Part shown: positions 40,568-49,144 of the stretch, piece by piece
Numbering within the stretch: the stretch's first letter is position 1
Layout: each line of letters starts with the position of its first letter
Assembly: GCF_900519355.1 (NCBI RefSeq)
Contig: NZ_ULHE01000002.1
Location: 1-64,000 of the forward strand
Source of the DNA: Corynebacterium lactis
GTDB lineage: Bacteria > Actinomycetota > Actinomycetes > Mycobacteriales > Mycobacteriaceae
Length of the DNA: 64,000 bases
Reading direction: 5' to 3'
Program-made: the position numbers and the translations under genes
The notes under the pieces: model-generated
What the model saw: only the letters and a program-made list of their open reading frames with translations
What the model was told of the DNA's origin: nothing
Database searches by the model: none

Positions 40568-41277
40568 AAACTGCGACATAGAACGAGAGCTCTTAGTCAG
40601 AGATGTAATCTCCGTCATATCGGTGTTGCTCCTATCTGTCCTTCTCATTGTTATGTTTAAAGCAAATTCGGTAACGACTAAGTTATATGTACTCTCTTAT
40701 ATCGGGTGGGAAGTAGTTTTTGTTTACAGAATTATAGTGTTCTTCGATCCAATAATGATGGCAAAATCGTTTTGGGAGCCTGGAAAGAATACGGGACTCA
40801 ACATTAGATTTAGGTGTATTTGGATGTTTCCTGTATTTATTATCTTGGCCAGCCTGAGTTCATTCCTGCTTTTATTTGTCAATGATATTTCATTTGAGTC
40901 ACGTCAAATTCCATGATTGGATCGCAGCCTTTGCTGCTATAGTCCTAGTCTCTGGAAGCATTTACTATTTGTCCAGTGGGAAAGCCAAAAAAAATGACAT
41001 TGAGAATCGATGAATCTGGCGTTAGATTTAGCTCGTTTAGATCTGAATTAGTATTCATGTATGAGGGTATATCCGAAGTTCAGTCGCGCTCGTGGGGAAA
41101 TTCCGTCCATCTCTGACGGTATCCGGAGATGGTATTATAAAATGGACTGCAATTAATGGGAATACCGTTGAAAAGAAGATAAAGTCTTTTACATTTTGGG
41201 GATTTGGCATTGGACAGCAAAATCCTCAAATGCTTGAATCTGAGATAAGAAGCCGTATGGGACACAGAAAAAAATGA
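40557..41277 (+). pseudogene. Immunity-like membrane protein 3, decayed 3' part
   Basis: The first frame (40557-40916, 119 aa) has TM helices at about 18-38, 44-62 and 88-108 and overlaps the orphan tip. Coding signal then continues through short frames: 40882-41013 (a fourth TM, WIAAFAAIVLVSGSIYYL), 40994-41116 (LRIDESGVRFSSF) and about 41092-41277 (FRPSLTVSGDGIIKWTA...). Joined, these give a membrane protein with a C-terminal PH-like/YcxB-like beta domain. The shifts sit at an A8 run (about 40986-40994) and a GGGGAAA run (about 41094). The first frame alone might still be functional. Confidence 0.55.
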
Positions 41278-41294
41278 CTACTAGACCCGCTCTT

Positions 41295-41313
41295 CCGGTC
41301 TTAAGTAGACCGG
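41295..41313 (+). terminator. Hairpin after the orphan tip/immunity block
   Basis: CCGGTCT (41295-41301) pairs with AGACCGG (41307-41313), with flanking CCCG/CGGG able to extend the stem. There is no T-run; a weak candidate. Confidence 0.35.
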
Positions 41314-41367
41314 TCGGGCCAGGGGGGATTTTGAAGTAAAGGAAAAGCCTACGAGTAGTAGGTAGTT

Positions 41368-41748
41368 ATGGAACTGGTATCTACGGTCTTTCATGTGGGG
41401 ATATTTCCATATATTGTATTGGCGGCTATTCCGTGGTTTTACCCTTACTTTGCGAAAGGTGATCTGTAGTATAAGAGGGAAGAATACCCAGATGTGGCAT
41501 GGCTTGTTGTAACTATTGAAGCAACTATCCTTTGTATGGGTGTTGAGATTATTCTGGCTTAGCCCTGGTCATATATCTTTGATGATCCGATTCATCTCTA
41601 TTTTATGATGTCTATTGCAACTGTGATTTATAGCCTTGCAGGCTATTTTCGGTATAGGAAAACATTTAGGACATAAATAACAACCCGGGGGTCAAGAAAA
41701 TACGCTCGGGCAAGGTATGTATGGATCATTAACCGAAAGCGTTATTAA
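41368..41748 (+). pseudogene. Decayed copy of immunity protein 1
   Basis: The frame from ATG 41368 reads MELVSTVFHVGIFPYIVL... and matches immunity protein 1 closely, including PWFYPYFAKGDL and REEYPD[AV]AWLVVTIE. It is interrupted by in-frame TAG (41467), TAG (41560) and TAA (41674), after which similarity continues to WIINRK. The bases preceding the ATG (GGTAGTTATGGAA) match those before the intact gene, so the duplication included the toxin stop. Confidence 0.85.
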
Positions 41749-41819
41749 AGAATAGATGAAATGTTAGTAATGATTCGGTGTATGGCTAACTATAGAAGTC
41801 TTAAAAGGTAGCGTTGGGA

Positions 41820-41933
41820 TGGAAAACCTCATTGCAATAGCGTCCTTCGCTCTGTAATTCCTACTCTTTAGTATAAGTGTTATATGCTCGCCCTATCTAA
41901 TAGGAACAGTGCCTTTGAGAAGTGGGAAGATAA
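41820..41933 (+). pseudogene. Truncated decayed copy of immunity protein 2
   Basis: The upstream sequence (TATGGCTAACTATA at about 41782) and the beginning (ATGGAAAACCTCATTGCAATA) parallel the region at 39125-39180 of the intact gene, in the same order after copy 1. The reading frame is broken at once (TAA after AIASFAL). Homology ends where the kinase-end repeat begins. Confidence 0.75.
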
Positions 41934-41987
41934 GGCGGCGGCTACGCAGGGCAGACCCTTAAGATTGCGGAGAAATACGCGGGGTAG
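41934..41987 (+). repeat. Right copy of the fructosamine-kinase 3'-end repeat
   Basis: It encodes GGYAGQTLKIAEKYAG and stop, homologous to the end of the kinase gene at 34601-34654. The first 16 bases are identical and about three quarters of the 54 match. Nothing upstream of it resembles the rest of the kinase. Confidence 0.85.
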
Positions 41988-42054
41988 AAACTTCCAACTT
42001 CTGCAATTAGTTATTAATGGATATTTTTGGAAAAGAATTTAAAGGCGGGATGAA

Positions 42055-42621
42055 ATGGTCGGGGATCTATTTAATAAGCTGCTGCCATCGGAAGCGAAGT
42101 TTAGTTCTGTTTATGAGATATCTGCCGTAATTTTAGGATGACTTTCGGTTATCTTTATTTCTCTTAATGAAGCTCCATTGGAGGTAGTGAGAAGTATTGT
42201 CCGCTTTTTTTAAATGGTCCTATGGTGATGAACTTCTTAAAGGTGTAATTGGGTGGTTTAGTTCTGTTTTCAAACAGACTGGTGTTTTATCATTGATGTT
42301 AGCTCTCGTGGATGCTTGTGTTTGTGCGATGATGTTTGGGTCCCTGGTTTCAAGGGCTGTCTTTACAATTTGGATCCCCATGTTTTTATTGGAAACAATT
42401 ATGTTTCCTATTTGCAGTGGACTCTTTTTATTTTCGTTTTTATTTCCCTGGCATCTGGAATTGCTTTCTGGATTCTTGAGAACCGTGTCGACCGAGATCT
42501 GGAAAGAAAGTTATTTGATTTTTGTTTGAATATGCTTTCGGCAATAATTGTGTTAATTATTTACCCTTGGGTAATCTTGGTGTTCCTCTTTGGAAAAACG
42601 GAATCGATTGAATATTCGTAA
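42055..42621 (+). pseudogene. Decayed membrane protein gene
   Basis: Joined frames from ATG 42055 give MVGDLFNKLLPSEAKFSSVYEISAVILG, a TGA at 42139, then LSVIFISLNEAPLEVV, a shift at the T7 run near 42206, then FKWSYGDELLKGVIGWF and several TM helices. A second shift near 42420 precedes SLASGIAFWILENRVDRDLERKLFDF and a final TM to the stop at 42619. In total it is about 185 codons, with four or five TM segments. I recognise no family; by position it is another immunity-like or island membrane protein. It is strongly AT-rich. Confidence 0.55.
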
Positions 42622-42664
42622 ATTTTCTAAGAGTTTCATATTCTCTGAAATAAGTGGTTAGCGC

Positions 42665-44089
42665 TTATGAAGTGGGATAGCAATCTAAACCAATCCGTAT
42701 CAATTCTTCCTCCCCGCAGCGCACCGCACCGATGTTGACACTGGTCGCAGGCAGCGCAGGGAGTGCAGCCCCAGCGGCCGGCACAGATTCCGCAGAGCCC
42801 CCGCCACCTACGGGCACCGACAGGCTCGCCCAGCCGGTCAAATTCCACAGGGACAGCCATGGGGTCCAGCGCGTCTGCTCGTCGAAGTCCTCCCACGGCG
42901 CAAGGGAGGAAAAGTGACCAATCGCCGGCGGATCAAAAGCCAGCGTCGGCGTAATCACGGCATCGACGTCCCAGCGCCGACGAATCCGCCCCGGCAATTC
43001 CATCCGCTGCGCGTGCGTGCGCGCCGCCTCCTCCGCACTAATCGCGCGACCGGACTCGCGGATCCACCGAACCATCTCCGAATAGTCCGCCTCCGGAAGC
43101 CGCGCCGCCAGCCGCGTGATGGTCTGCCGGAAAATCTCGAAGGCGTCCGGGCCCTTCGGATCGTAGGGGCCGGGCACCTCCACCACGTCGTAGCCCGCGT
43201 CCGCCAGCGCATCCGCCGCAGCCCACACGCCGTCAGCCCACCGCTTATCGACGCCCACCTCCGCGTGGAAGGGCTCTACGGTCACGCCCACACGAAGCGG
43301 GCGACCGGAACGCGGCCGGGCCCCGTTGGATGCCGGGCCCAGGGCGCCGACCCCGTCACCTGCGGGCAGGGGGACGCCGGCCAGCAGGGCGGCGTCGGAA
43401 AGCGAGCGGGTGAGAAACGCGGGTGTGGACAGGTGCCCGTGCGTGATGTCGTGCGCGGGCTTCAGGCCGACCAGGCCGCAGCAGGCGGCGGGGACGCGGA
43501 TGGAGCCGCCGCCGTCCGAACCGAGCGCCGCGGGCACGACGCCCGTGGCCACCGCGACGGCGCTGCCGCCGGAGGACCCGCCCGGGGTTCGTGGGCCGGT
43601 GCCGTGGGCATTCGATGCGTCGCCCAAGTCGCCGCCGAAGTGGGGATTGCGCGGCGCGGGCAGGTCGATCGGCTCCGTGTAGGCGGTCATGCCGACCTCG
43701 GAGGTGTGCGTCGTGGAGGTGAGGATCGCGCCGCGGGCCAGCAGCTTCGCCACGGGCTCGGCGGTCTCTGTGGCGCGGAACGCCAGGCGGGCGGAGCCCA
43801 TCGTGCAGTCCACGCCGTCGATGGTGAAGAGGTCCTTCACAGCCACAGGCAGGCCGAGGAGGTCGGGGGAGTGGGCGCTGCTGCCAGCGCCGCCACCAGC
43901 CCTTTCCAGCTCCGCCGCACGCTCGACCGCCATCTGCGCCAGGGAGACGGCCACGCCGGAGTGCTCGGGGTCGTGGGAGGCGGCGTCGGCAAGCGAGGCG
44001 AAGCGATCGGCGACCTCGCGCACGCCCAATTCGCCCGATCGGACAGCCTCGGTGAGGGCGCTGGCGGAGGACTCGGGCGGGAAGGTCAT
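42665..44089 (-). CDS. Amidase signature family enzyme
   Basis: A 474-aa amide-bond hydrolase. The catalytic Lys lies in [15 protein letters not shown] (about residue 82). The signature [21 protein letters not shown] carries the cis-Ser, and [24 protein letters not shown] the nucleophilic Ser. The substrate is unknown; it lacks the GatB/GatC neighbours and is not GatA. ATG 44089 follows TACACT by exactly 6 bases, so it is probably leaderless. The divergent pheA start is 34 bases away and similarly organised, so two leaderless promoters are back to back. The 11-mer copy 43984-43994 encodes SLADAAS near the N-terminus. Confidence 0.9.
   Translation of the reverse strand: MTFPPESSASALTEAVRSGELGVREVADRFASLADAASHDPEHSGVAVSLAQMAVERAAELERAGGGAGSSAHSPDLLGLPVAVKDLFTIDGVDCTMGSARLAFRATETAEPVAKLLARGAILTSTTHTSEVGMTAYTEPIDLPAPRNPHFGGDLGDASNAHGTGPRTPGGSSGGSAVAVATGVVPAALGSDGGGSIRVPAACCGLVGLKPAHDITHGHLSTPAFLTRSLSDAALLAGVPLPAGDGVGALGPASNGARPRSGRPLRVGVTVEPFHAEVGVDKRWADGVWAAADALADAGYDVVEVPGPYDPKGPDAFEIFRQTITRLAARLPEADYSEMVRWIRESGRAISAEEAARTHAQRMELPGRIRRRWDVDAVITPTLAFDPPAIGHFSSLAPWEDFDEQTRWTPWLSLWNLTGWASLSVPVGGGGSAESVPAAGAALPALPATSVNIGAVRCGEEELIRIGLDCYPTS
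43984..43994 (-). repeat. 11-mer repeat copy
   Basis: Exact copy, reverse orientation; encodes SLADA in the amidase gene. Confidence 0.9.
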
Positions 44090-44122
44090 GCATTAAGTGT
44101 AAAAGCACCCTAGGCTGTGACT
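44090..44122. promoter_or_regulatory. Back-to-back leaderless promoters of the amidase gene and pheA
   Basis: Minus strand TACACT (44096-44101) is 6 bases before the amidase ATG. Plus strand TAGGCT (44111-44116) is 6 bases before the pheA ATG 44123. Confidence 0.6.
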
Positions 44123-45058
44123 ATGACGACCGTGACTTATCTGGGGCCCGCAGGAACGTTCACCGAGCAGGCGCTGTGGAATATGGCGCGCGCCGGGCAC
44201 ATCGATCCGGCGGGCGAAAGCGCAGTCCAGGCCGTGCCCGTGACCTCTCCGGCGGCGGCACTGGGAGCCGTGCGCCGCGGTGAGGCGGACTTCGCGTGCG
44301 TGGCCATCGAGAGCAGTGTCGACGGCCCCGTCACCCCCACCTTCGACGCCCTGGCCGCAGGCCCGGAGCTGCAGGTCTACCGAGAGACCGAGGTCGGGGT
44401 GGTCTTCTCCATTCTGGTCCGCCCCGGCACCGCGCCAGAGCAGGTGCGCACCTTCACCACGCACCCGGTCGCGTACCCGCAGGTCAAGCAGTGGGTCGAC
44501 GCGAACCTGCCGGGCGTGGAGGTCCACCAGGCTAGCTCGAACGCTGCGGCCGCGCACCAGGTTGCCGACGGCCAATTCGACGCCTGCGCCGCCCCCGCAC
44601 GCGCCGGGGAACTGCTGGGCCTGGAAGCGCTGGCCACCGAGGTCGCCGACGTCCGCGGCGCCCGCACCCGCTTCGTCCTGGTGGGCCGCCCCGGCGTGCC
44701 GACGCCCCCGACCGGCTCCGACCGCACCTCCGTCTCGTTCACCCTGCCCAACGAGGCCGGCACCCTCATGCGGGCCATGAACGAGTTCGCCGTGCGCGAC
44801 ATCAACCTGACCCGCATCGAGTCCCGGCCGACCCGCGAGCTCTTCGGCCTTTACCGCTTCTACATCGACTGCAACGGCCACATCGAGAACCCGCAGGTCG
44901 CGGCGGCGCTGACCTCCCTGCACGAGCACGTCGAAAACCTCCGCTTCCTGGGCTCCTGGCCCGCCGCGGAGGGCGGCTCGCACAGCGCGACCACCCCGCC
45001 GCCGGACCTCACCGCCTCCATCGACTGGGTCAACGGCCTCAAAGAAGGGCGACGATAA
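44123..45058 (+). CDS. pheA: Prephenate dehydratase
   Basis: A 311-aa monofunctional prephenate dehydratase making phenylpyruvate for phenylalanine synthesis. The catalytic domain (1 to about 185) opens with YLGPAGTFTEQAL and contains the TRF motif in ARTRFVLVG. A C-terminal ACT domain (about 198-275) has SFTLPNEAGTLMRAM and the ESRPTRELFGLYRFYID element involved in Phe feedback. There is no chorismate mutase domain. ATG 44123 follows TAGGCT by 6 bases (leaderless); GTG 44117 is in frame two codons earlier. The mutase-like gene follows after 2 bases, as recalled for C. glutamicum. Confidence 0.95.
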   Translation: MTTVTYLGPAGTFTEQALWNMARAGHIDPAGESAVQAVPVTSPAAALGAVRRGEADFACVAIESSVDGPVTPTFDALAAGPELQVYRETEVGVVFSILVRPGTAPEQVRTFTTHPVAYPQVKQWVDANLPGVEVHQASSNAAAAHQVADGQFDACAAPARAGELLGLEALATEVADVRGARTRFVLVGRPGVPTPPTGSDRTSVSFTLPNEAGTLMRAMNEFAVRDINLTRIESRPTRELFGLYRFYIDCNGHIENPQVAAALTSLHEHVENLRFLGSWPAAEGGSHSATTPPPDLTASIDWVNGLKEGRR

Positions 45059-45060
45059 CC

Positions 45061-45882
45061 ATGAACGCCAACCTCGGAAACTACACCTCGGAAGGCCCCG
45101 TCGGGCAGTCCCCATTCCTCGATGATCGCCCCGACCACCTTGAAGTTCTCGACCGCGTCGAGGGCCAGCGCATCATCTTCATCCGCCACGGCCAGACCAC
45201 CGGCAACATCGGCCGCCACCTCGACACCGCGCTGCCCGGTGCACCGCTGACCGACCTGGGCGTGACGCAGGCGCGCGCCCTTGGCCGGATTTTGCTTCCC
45301 GACGCCATGGGAATCAGCGACATCGTCACCTCTCACGCCCTGCGTGCGCGGCAGACCGGCGCTGGCGCCGTCGGCGGGCTGCACCTGCTCGGAGAAACCG
45401 GCGTGCGCCTGCGCCACGAGGGAGGCCTCCACGAGGTCCAGGCCGGCGACCTGGAGGGACGCAACGACCGCGACGCGCACATGGCCTACATGAGGGCCTT
45501 CTACGAGTGGGTCAGCGGCAACTGGGAGCACCGTCTGCCCGGCGGCGAGTCCGGCGAGGACGTCCTGGAACGCTTCCTGCCGACGCTGAAGACCCTGGTG
45601 GATCAGGCGGCGCAGAGGAAGCGCGACGTGGTCATCGTCAGCCATGGCGCCGCCATCCGGGTGGTCTCGCAGTACCTGACCGGCATCGACCCGGAGTACG
45701 TGCTGCGCAACCGCATTCCCAATACCGAGCGCATTGAGCTGGTGCCGGGGGTGGGGGCCGTCGGCAAGCGGGGCGAGGGCAGTGTCGACGGCGGCAGTGA
45801 CGGAGCGAGCAGCGCGCACGTCGGCGTGGAGCCTGGTGCGTGGGCCGTCAAGCGCTGGGGAGAGAGCCCGCTGCCGGAGTAG
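45061..45882 (+). CDS. Histidine phosphatase / phosphoglycerate mutase-like protein
   Basis: A 273-aa member of the histidine phosphatase superfamily. The phospho-accepting His is in FIRHGQTTGNIGRHLD (about 43), the second His in VIVSHGAAIRVV (about 193), and Glu in HEVQAGDLEG. The substrate is not readable; co-location with pheA is conserved in corynebacteria from memory. The start is 2 bases after the pheA stop, so translation is coupled. Near the C-terminus a low-complexity run (VGKRGEGSVDGGSDGASS) includes the 11-mer copy 45759-45769. A 15-base repeat straddles the stop (45873-45887 and 45903-45917). Confidence 0.85.
   Translation: MNANLGNYTSEGPVGQSPFLDDRPDHLEVLDRVEGQRIIFIRHGQTTGNIGRHLDTALPGAPLTDLGVTQARALGRILLPDAMGISDIVTSHALRARQTGAGAVGGLHLLGETGVRLRHEGGLHEVQAGDLEGRNDRDAHMAYMRAFYEWVSGNWEHRLPGGESGEDVLERFLPTLKTLVDQAAQRKRDVVIVSHGAAIRVVSQYLTGIDPEYVLRNRIPNTERIELVPGVGAVGKRGEGSVDGGSDGASSAHVGVEPGAWAVKRWGESPLPE
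45759..45769 (-). repeat. 11-mer repeat copy
   Basis: Exact copy, reverse orientation; the mutase-like gene reads VGKR there, at the start of a low-complexity C-terminal insert. Confidence 0.9.
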
Positions 45883-45960
45883 CTGGGTCAGTCCTAGGGA
45901 CAGCCGGAGTAGCTGGGACACTCGGGGCAGGTGGAATAGGCGGGGATGCCTAGGGCCTGC

Positions 45961-46587
45961 CTAGGAAAGGTCCTTTCGCTGCTCAATCTGGCGACGCTTC
46001 TCGGCCGCGATTCGCAGGCGCTCGGTCCGGCGCTTGGACTCCGAATCCGAAATCTCTTCGAGGATTTCCTCCTCATCATCGCTGATGCCCAACACGGCGC
46101 GGCCCCCTAGTGCGACCGCCATCGCTACCATGAAGCCCGTCCACGCGTACTCGAACTCGGTGAAAACAAGCAGGCCAATAGTGATCAAGCCGATGGTGAA
46201 GGCGAACCCGTCGAATATTTTGAGACGCTTGCCTTTTTCTAGCAGGGCCTGCAGCTCCGACTCCGCCGACACCTGCTGGAGCTCGGCTGGAGCATCTGCA
46301 GCGTGCTGAGACCCCGGAGTGCCGGGCTCAGGCTCGGCCAGTGCGCCTGTGCCGCCTGACTCAGACGGGAGATCCGCGAAAAGTCGGTCCAGCTCGGCCT
46401 GACTACGAGCGACGGCTGCTGCCTCGGTCCGCTCATCGAATTCGTCGATATCCAGGTAACCGTCGGCGAAGAAGTTTCCCAGGCGCTCCATCGCCTTGTG
46501 GCGGTCGGTATCGCCGATTCTGATTTCGGGCGGCTTAGGGCCGTTGGTGCTGTCGGTGCCGTCAGCTCCGTGGGAAGTTTCGTTCAT
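45961..46587 (-). CDS. DUF1707 domain membrane protein
   Basis: A 208-aa protein. The N-terminal DUF1707 (SHOCT-like) domain is IRIGDTDRHKAMERLGNFFADGYLDIDEFDERTEAA (about 20-60). A variable acidic linker, two hydrophobic helices (about 130-147 and 150-168) and a charged coiled-coil tail rich in Arg/Glu follow. DUF1707 proteins are common in actinobacteria; function unknown, possibly a membrane-proximal regulator. ATG 46587 has TATCCT exactly 6 bases upstream, a leaderless arrangement. The next gene (metallopeptidase) on the same strand ends 73 bases upstream. Confidence 0.85.
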   Translation of the reverse strand: MNETSHGADGTDSTNGPKPPEIRIGDTDRHKAMERLGNFFADGYLDIDEFDERTEAAAVARSQAELDRLFADLPSESGGTGALAEPEPGTPGSQHAADAPAELQQVSAESELQALLEKGKRLKIFDGFAFTIGLITIGLLVFTEFEYAWTGFMVAMAVALGGRAVLGISDDEEEILEEISDSESKRRTERLRIAAEKRRQIEQRKDLS

Positions 46588-46660
46588 AAACACAGGATAC
46601 GTGAGGGAGTGAAACCGCGAGGTCAGGAAGTCAGGGGCACGCGGGCCCATATCCAGGCAG

Positions 46661-47005
46661 TTAGGCGTACCCCAGACGATCGAGGTCGTCCTCGTCGAGG
46701 CCGAAGAAGTGGCCGACCTCGTGCAGCAGCGTCACGCGAATCTGCTCGACCAGCTCCTCCTCATCGGGGCTGATCCGGCAAAGCATATCGCTGTAGAGGC
46801 TGATGATGTCCGGTGGGCCCCAATGATCCGCGGTGCGTTCGGTCAGGGGGACGCCCTCGTAGAGTCCGAGTAGCGTCGGCTCGTCCGGGTTAAAAGGCCG
46901 GACCTGGATAACGACCTGATCTAACTGGTCGAAAAATTCCTGCGGAATTCGGTCGATCGCGGCGTCGACCAGCTCGTCGAAACGCTCAGGGCTGACGTGG
47001 ACCAA
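46661..47005 (-). CDS. Zincin-like metallopeptidase
   Basis: A 114-aa protein of the small bacterial metallopeptidase (zincin-1) family. LLHEVGHFFGLDEDDLDRLGY contains HExxHxxGxxE/D at the C-terminus, and the N-terminal half has the VSPERFDELVDAAID helix. The initiation codon appears to be TTG 47005, 20 bases after the septum-formation gene's stop, with a weak GTAGG upstream. No ATG or GTG fits better. It is probably co-transcribed with that gene. The protease substrate is unknown. Confidence 0.85.
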   Translation of the reverse strand: MVHVSPERFDELVDAAIDRIPQEFFDQLDQVVIQVRPFNPDEPTLLGLYEGVPLTERTADHWGPPDIISLYSDMLCRISPDEEELVEQIRVTLLHEVGHFFGLDEDDLDRLGYA

Positions 47006-47025
47006 TGCCGGGCGCCTACCTACTG

Positions 47026-48156
47026 CTACTGCGTCGGGGCTGCAGGGGCAGCCGGAGCCTGTGGTGCCTGTGGTGCCTGCGAGGATTGCTGCTCACGCAG
47101 CGGATTGCGCGGCGGAGGTGCTACCGGCGGGGCGCCGTCGATAGTAAACGTCTGGTTTGCGTGACCCTTCAGGGTGGAGAAACCGCCCGCGCCATTGTCC
47201 TTGATCAGCCAGCAGTTCACGCTGCGGGAACCCGAGTTGAGTGCCTCCTGCTTTAGGGAAGTCCAAAACGGAACGAGCGTCGAATTGTAAAGCGGATCGT
47301 CGCCACCCAGGTAGTTCTGGGCAAGCGCCACACACTTGTCCGAGAGCAGATCGTTCTGCTCCTGATCCGTCGGAACGGCGTCGCCGAAGTGGTCGCGCAG
47401 GTTAATAATTCCGGTGGATTCCATCAGGTGGTCCTCATCGCAGCTCACCTGCTCAATCGCGCCCTTTTCGTCGAGCGTCACGCACTTTCCGGCTTCGAAG
47501 ACTCGGGCCTGGTCCTGACCGGCTGCCTGCCCCACTATTTCCGAGGTCTTGCCGTCTTCGTTGACGACCTGGATGCCACACAGCATGGTGCGGTCGCCCT
47601 TCTGCCACTGGCTCTGCGGGGGGATGATTGGCGCGGAGACAAACCTGCCCGTGCCGTCGTACTTGCCACCCAAGTATTCGGTCACCGCGGTATGACACAC
47701 ACCGTTTTGCAGGGCAATGAGATTCTCCTGCGTCGGGTATTGCGCCTGCGGGCCGAACTGGCCAGCGTACTCCTCGGCGTCCTTCATCTGCAGGCGGCTG
47801 GCCACCTCGTACGCGTGTGGCTCCTTGCAGTCGACGACGCGGAAGCCCGAAACCTTGAGGTCATCAGCGAGATTCCAGTTCAGGCAGTTGCCCTTTTGCG
47901 CGCTGGTGAAGGCAGCCACTTCCTCGTCGACCACCGTCGTCGGAGCGCTGCTTGCATTAATGGCCGATGTCTTGGACATTTCCAGGCCGGGCACCGTCAC
48001 CACGCCAGTCTGAACGGCGAAGGCCATGCCAGCGCCGCCGACAAGCATCGCGGTGGTCAACGCGCGAAAGCCCCAGCCACTTCTGTCGCGACGGGCCGGG
48101 CGCTCCTCGCCACGGGCGTCATCGTGCCCTTCCGGATTCGTCATTTCATCAGCCAT
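47026..48156 (-). CDS. Septum formation family membrane protein
   Basis: A 376-aa protein. The cytoplasmic N-terminus (1-35) is Arg/Glu-rich, one TM lies at about 36-58, and two extracytoplasmic septum-formation-type domains follow. Each has paired cysteines: KGNCLNWNL, VVDCKEPHAYEV, GVCHTAVTEYLGG; then GKCVTLDEK, VSCDEDHLME and SDKCVALAQNYLGG. A Pro/Ala-rich tail ends the protein (QAPQAPQAPAAP). Family members are linked to division in corynebacteria and mycobacteria, although their mechanism is unknown. ATG 48156 with AGGGG upstream was chosen over an upstream ATG that adds non-homologous sequence. Both domains look like a tandem duplication. Confidence 0.8.
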   Translation of the reverse strand: MADEMTNPEGHDDARGEERPARRDRSGWGFRALTTAMLVGGAGMAFAVQTGVVTVPGLEMSKTSAINASSAPTTVVDEEVAAFTSAQKGNCLNWNLADDLKVSGFRVVDCKEPHAYEVASRLQMKDAEEYAGQFGPQAQYPTQENLIALQNGVCHTAVTEYLGGKYDGTGRFVSAPIIPPQSQWQKGDRTMLCGIQVVNEDGKTSEIVGQAAGQDQARVFEAGKCVTLDEKGAIEQVSCDEDHLMESTGIINLRDHFGDAVPTDQEQNDLLSDKCVALAQNYLGGDDPLYNSTLVPFWTSLKQEALNSGSRSVNCWLIKDNGAGGFSTLKGHANQTFTIDGAPPVAPPPRNPLREQQSSQAPQAPQAPAAPAAPTQ

Positions 48157-48286
48157 AGTGCCCCTATTGTGCCCTGTCGACAGGGCTGCGAACAACCACA
48201 GGGCCACGAAAACTCCACAGGAAAGGCACAACAAGTGGGCAGCGAGAATCGTCATCTGGGCCAAAATTCACCTGAACCCGGCGTCG

Positions 48287-48316
48287 TTTCAAGCACTGGG
48301 CCTGGCACATTACAAT
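48287..48316 (+). promoter_or_regulatory. Putative promoter of the RhtB-type exporter gene
   Basis: TTTCAA (48287-48292), 18 bases, TACAAT (48311-48316), about 93 bases before the GTG start. Confidence 0.45.
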
Positions 48317-48408
48317 AGGCCGGTACTCGTCACCATCGAGTCACCGTCAGGTGGTCACCGAGTGCCGCAATCTCCCTGACAACACCCCTGACAGACGAGG
48401 CTTCTACT

Positions 48409-49065
48409 GTGCTGACCTGGACCGCAATCCTGAGCCTGCTCGGCGTCCACATCATCGGAATGGCATCGCCCGGCCCCGACCTCTTCCTAGTCCTGCGCCT
48501 GGCCACCAAGTCCCGCAAGCACGCAATGGCCGCGGTCGCCGGCATCAGCACCGGCGCTGCAATGTGGATCGCGCTGACGGTATTCGGCCTCGCCGCGGTC
48601 CTCGCCGCGATCCCCTGGCTCATGGGTGCAATCCAGTTAGTCGGTGGCTGCTACCTCGCTTTCATGGGCTTCACGCTGCTGCGACTAGGACTTGCTACGC
48701 TGCGTGAACTCCACGCCGGTGCTAGCCCCGCCTTGGGCTCGGCTGCTTTGAAGTCGCCCACAGCGACCTTCCGCCAGGGCTTTTTCACCAACATGTCGAA
48801 CCCGAAGATCGTCCTCTTCCTCACCGCGGTGCTCTCGCAGTTCATCCCCGTATCGGCGCCTGTGTGGGTCCTCGTGTTCTGCGCAGCGCTTCTGATTGTT
48901 AGTCAGATCGCCTTCTTCTGTCTCATCGCCTTTGTGGTCTCCACGGATGCCGTCGTCAAGCGGATGGTGATGGCAGGGCCGTGGATTGATTCGGCCGCGG
49001 GCATCGTCTTCCTTATCTTGGGAATCGCGTTGATCACCTCGGGCGTGGAGTCGCTGGTGGCCTAG
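48409..49065 (+). CDS. LysE/RhtB family amino-acid exporter
   Basis: A 218-aa membrane transporter with six hydrophobic helices. The family signature is visible: [19 protein letters not shown] in helix 1, then [32 protein letters not shown] and [22 protein letters not shown]. It exports amino acids such as threonine or homoserine in related systems; the substrate here is unknown. GTG 48409 has GAGG about 8 bases upstream. It is monocistronic and divergent from the septum-formation gene. Confidence 0.9.
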   Translation: MLTWTAILSLLGVHIIGMASPGPDLFLVLRLATKSRKHAMAAVAGISTGAAMWIALTVFGLAAVLAAIPWLMGAIQLVGGCYLAFMGFTLLRLGLATLRELHAGASPALGSAALKSPTATFRQGFFTNMSNPKIVLFLTAVLSQFIPVSAPVWVLVFCAALLIVSQIAFFCLIAFVVSTDAVVKRMVMAGPWIDSAAGIVFLILGIALITSGVESLVA

Positions 49066-49112
49066 GCGGGTGCGGGTGCGAAAAGCCACCTGCCACGCGC
49101 TGCCCCTCGCCT

Positions 49113-49123
49113 GCTTGCCGACG
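49113..49123 (+). repeat. 11-mer repeat copy
   Basis: Exact copy, intergenic, 21 bases before the serS start. Confidence 0.9.
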
Positions 49124-49144
49124 CCACCAGGTACTCTAGTTAGC

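Noticed and set aside
34655..42664. The island considered as a prophage or an integrative element.
   Set aside because: No integrase, transposase, phage structural gene, tRNA or insertion-sequence ends were found; the flanking kinase-end repeats are diverged rather than exact att-like repeats.
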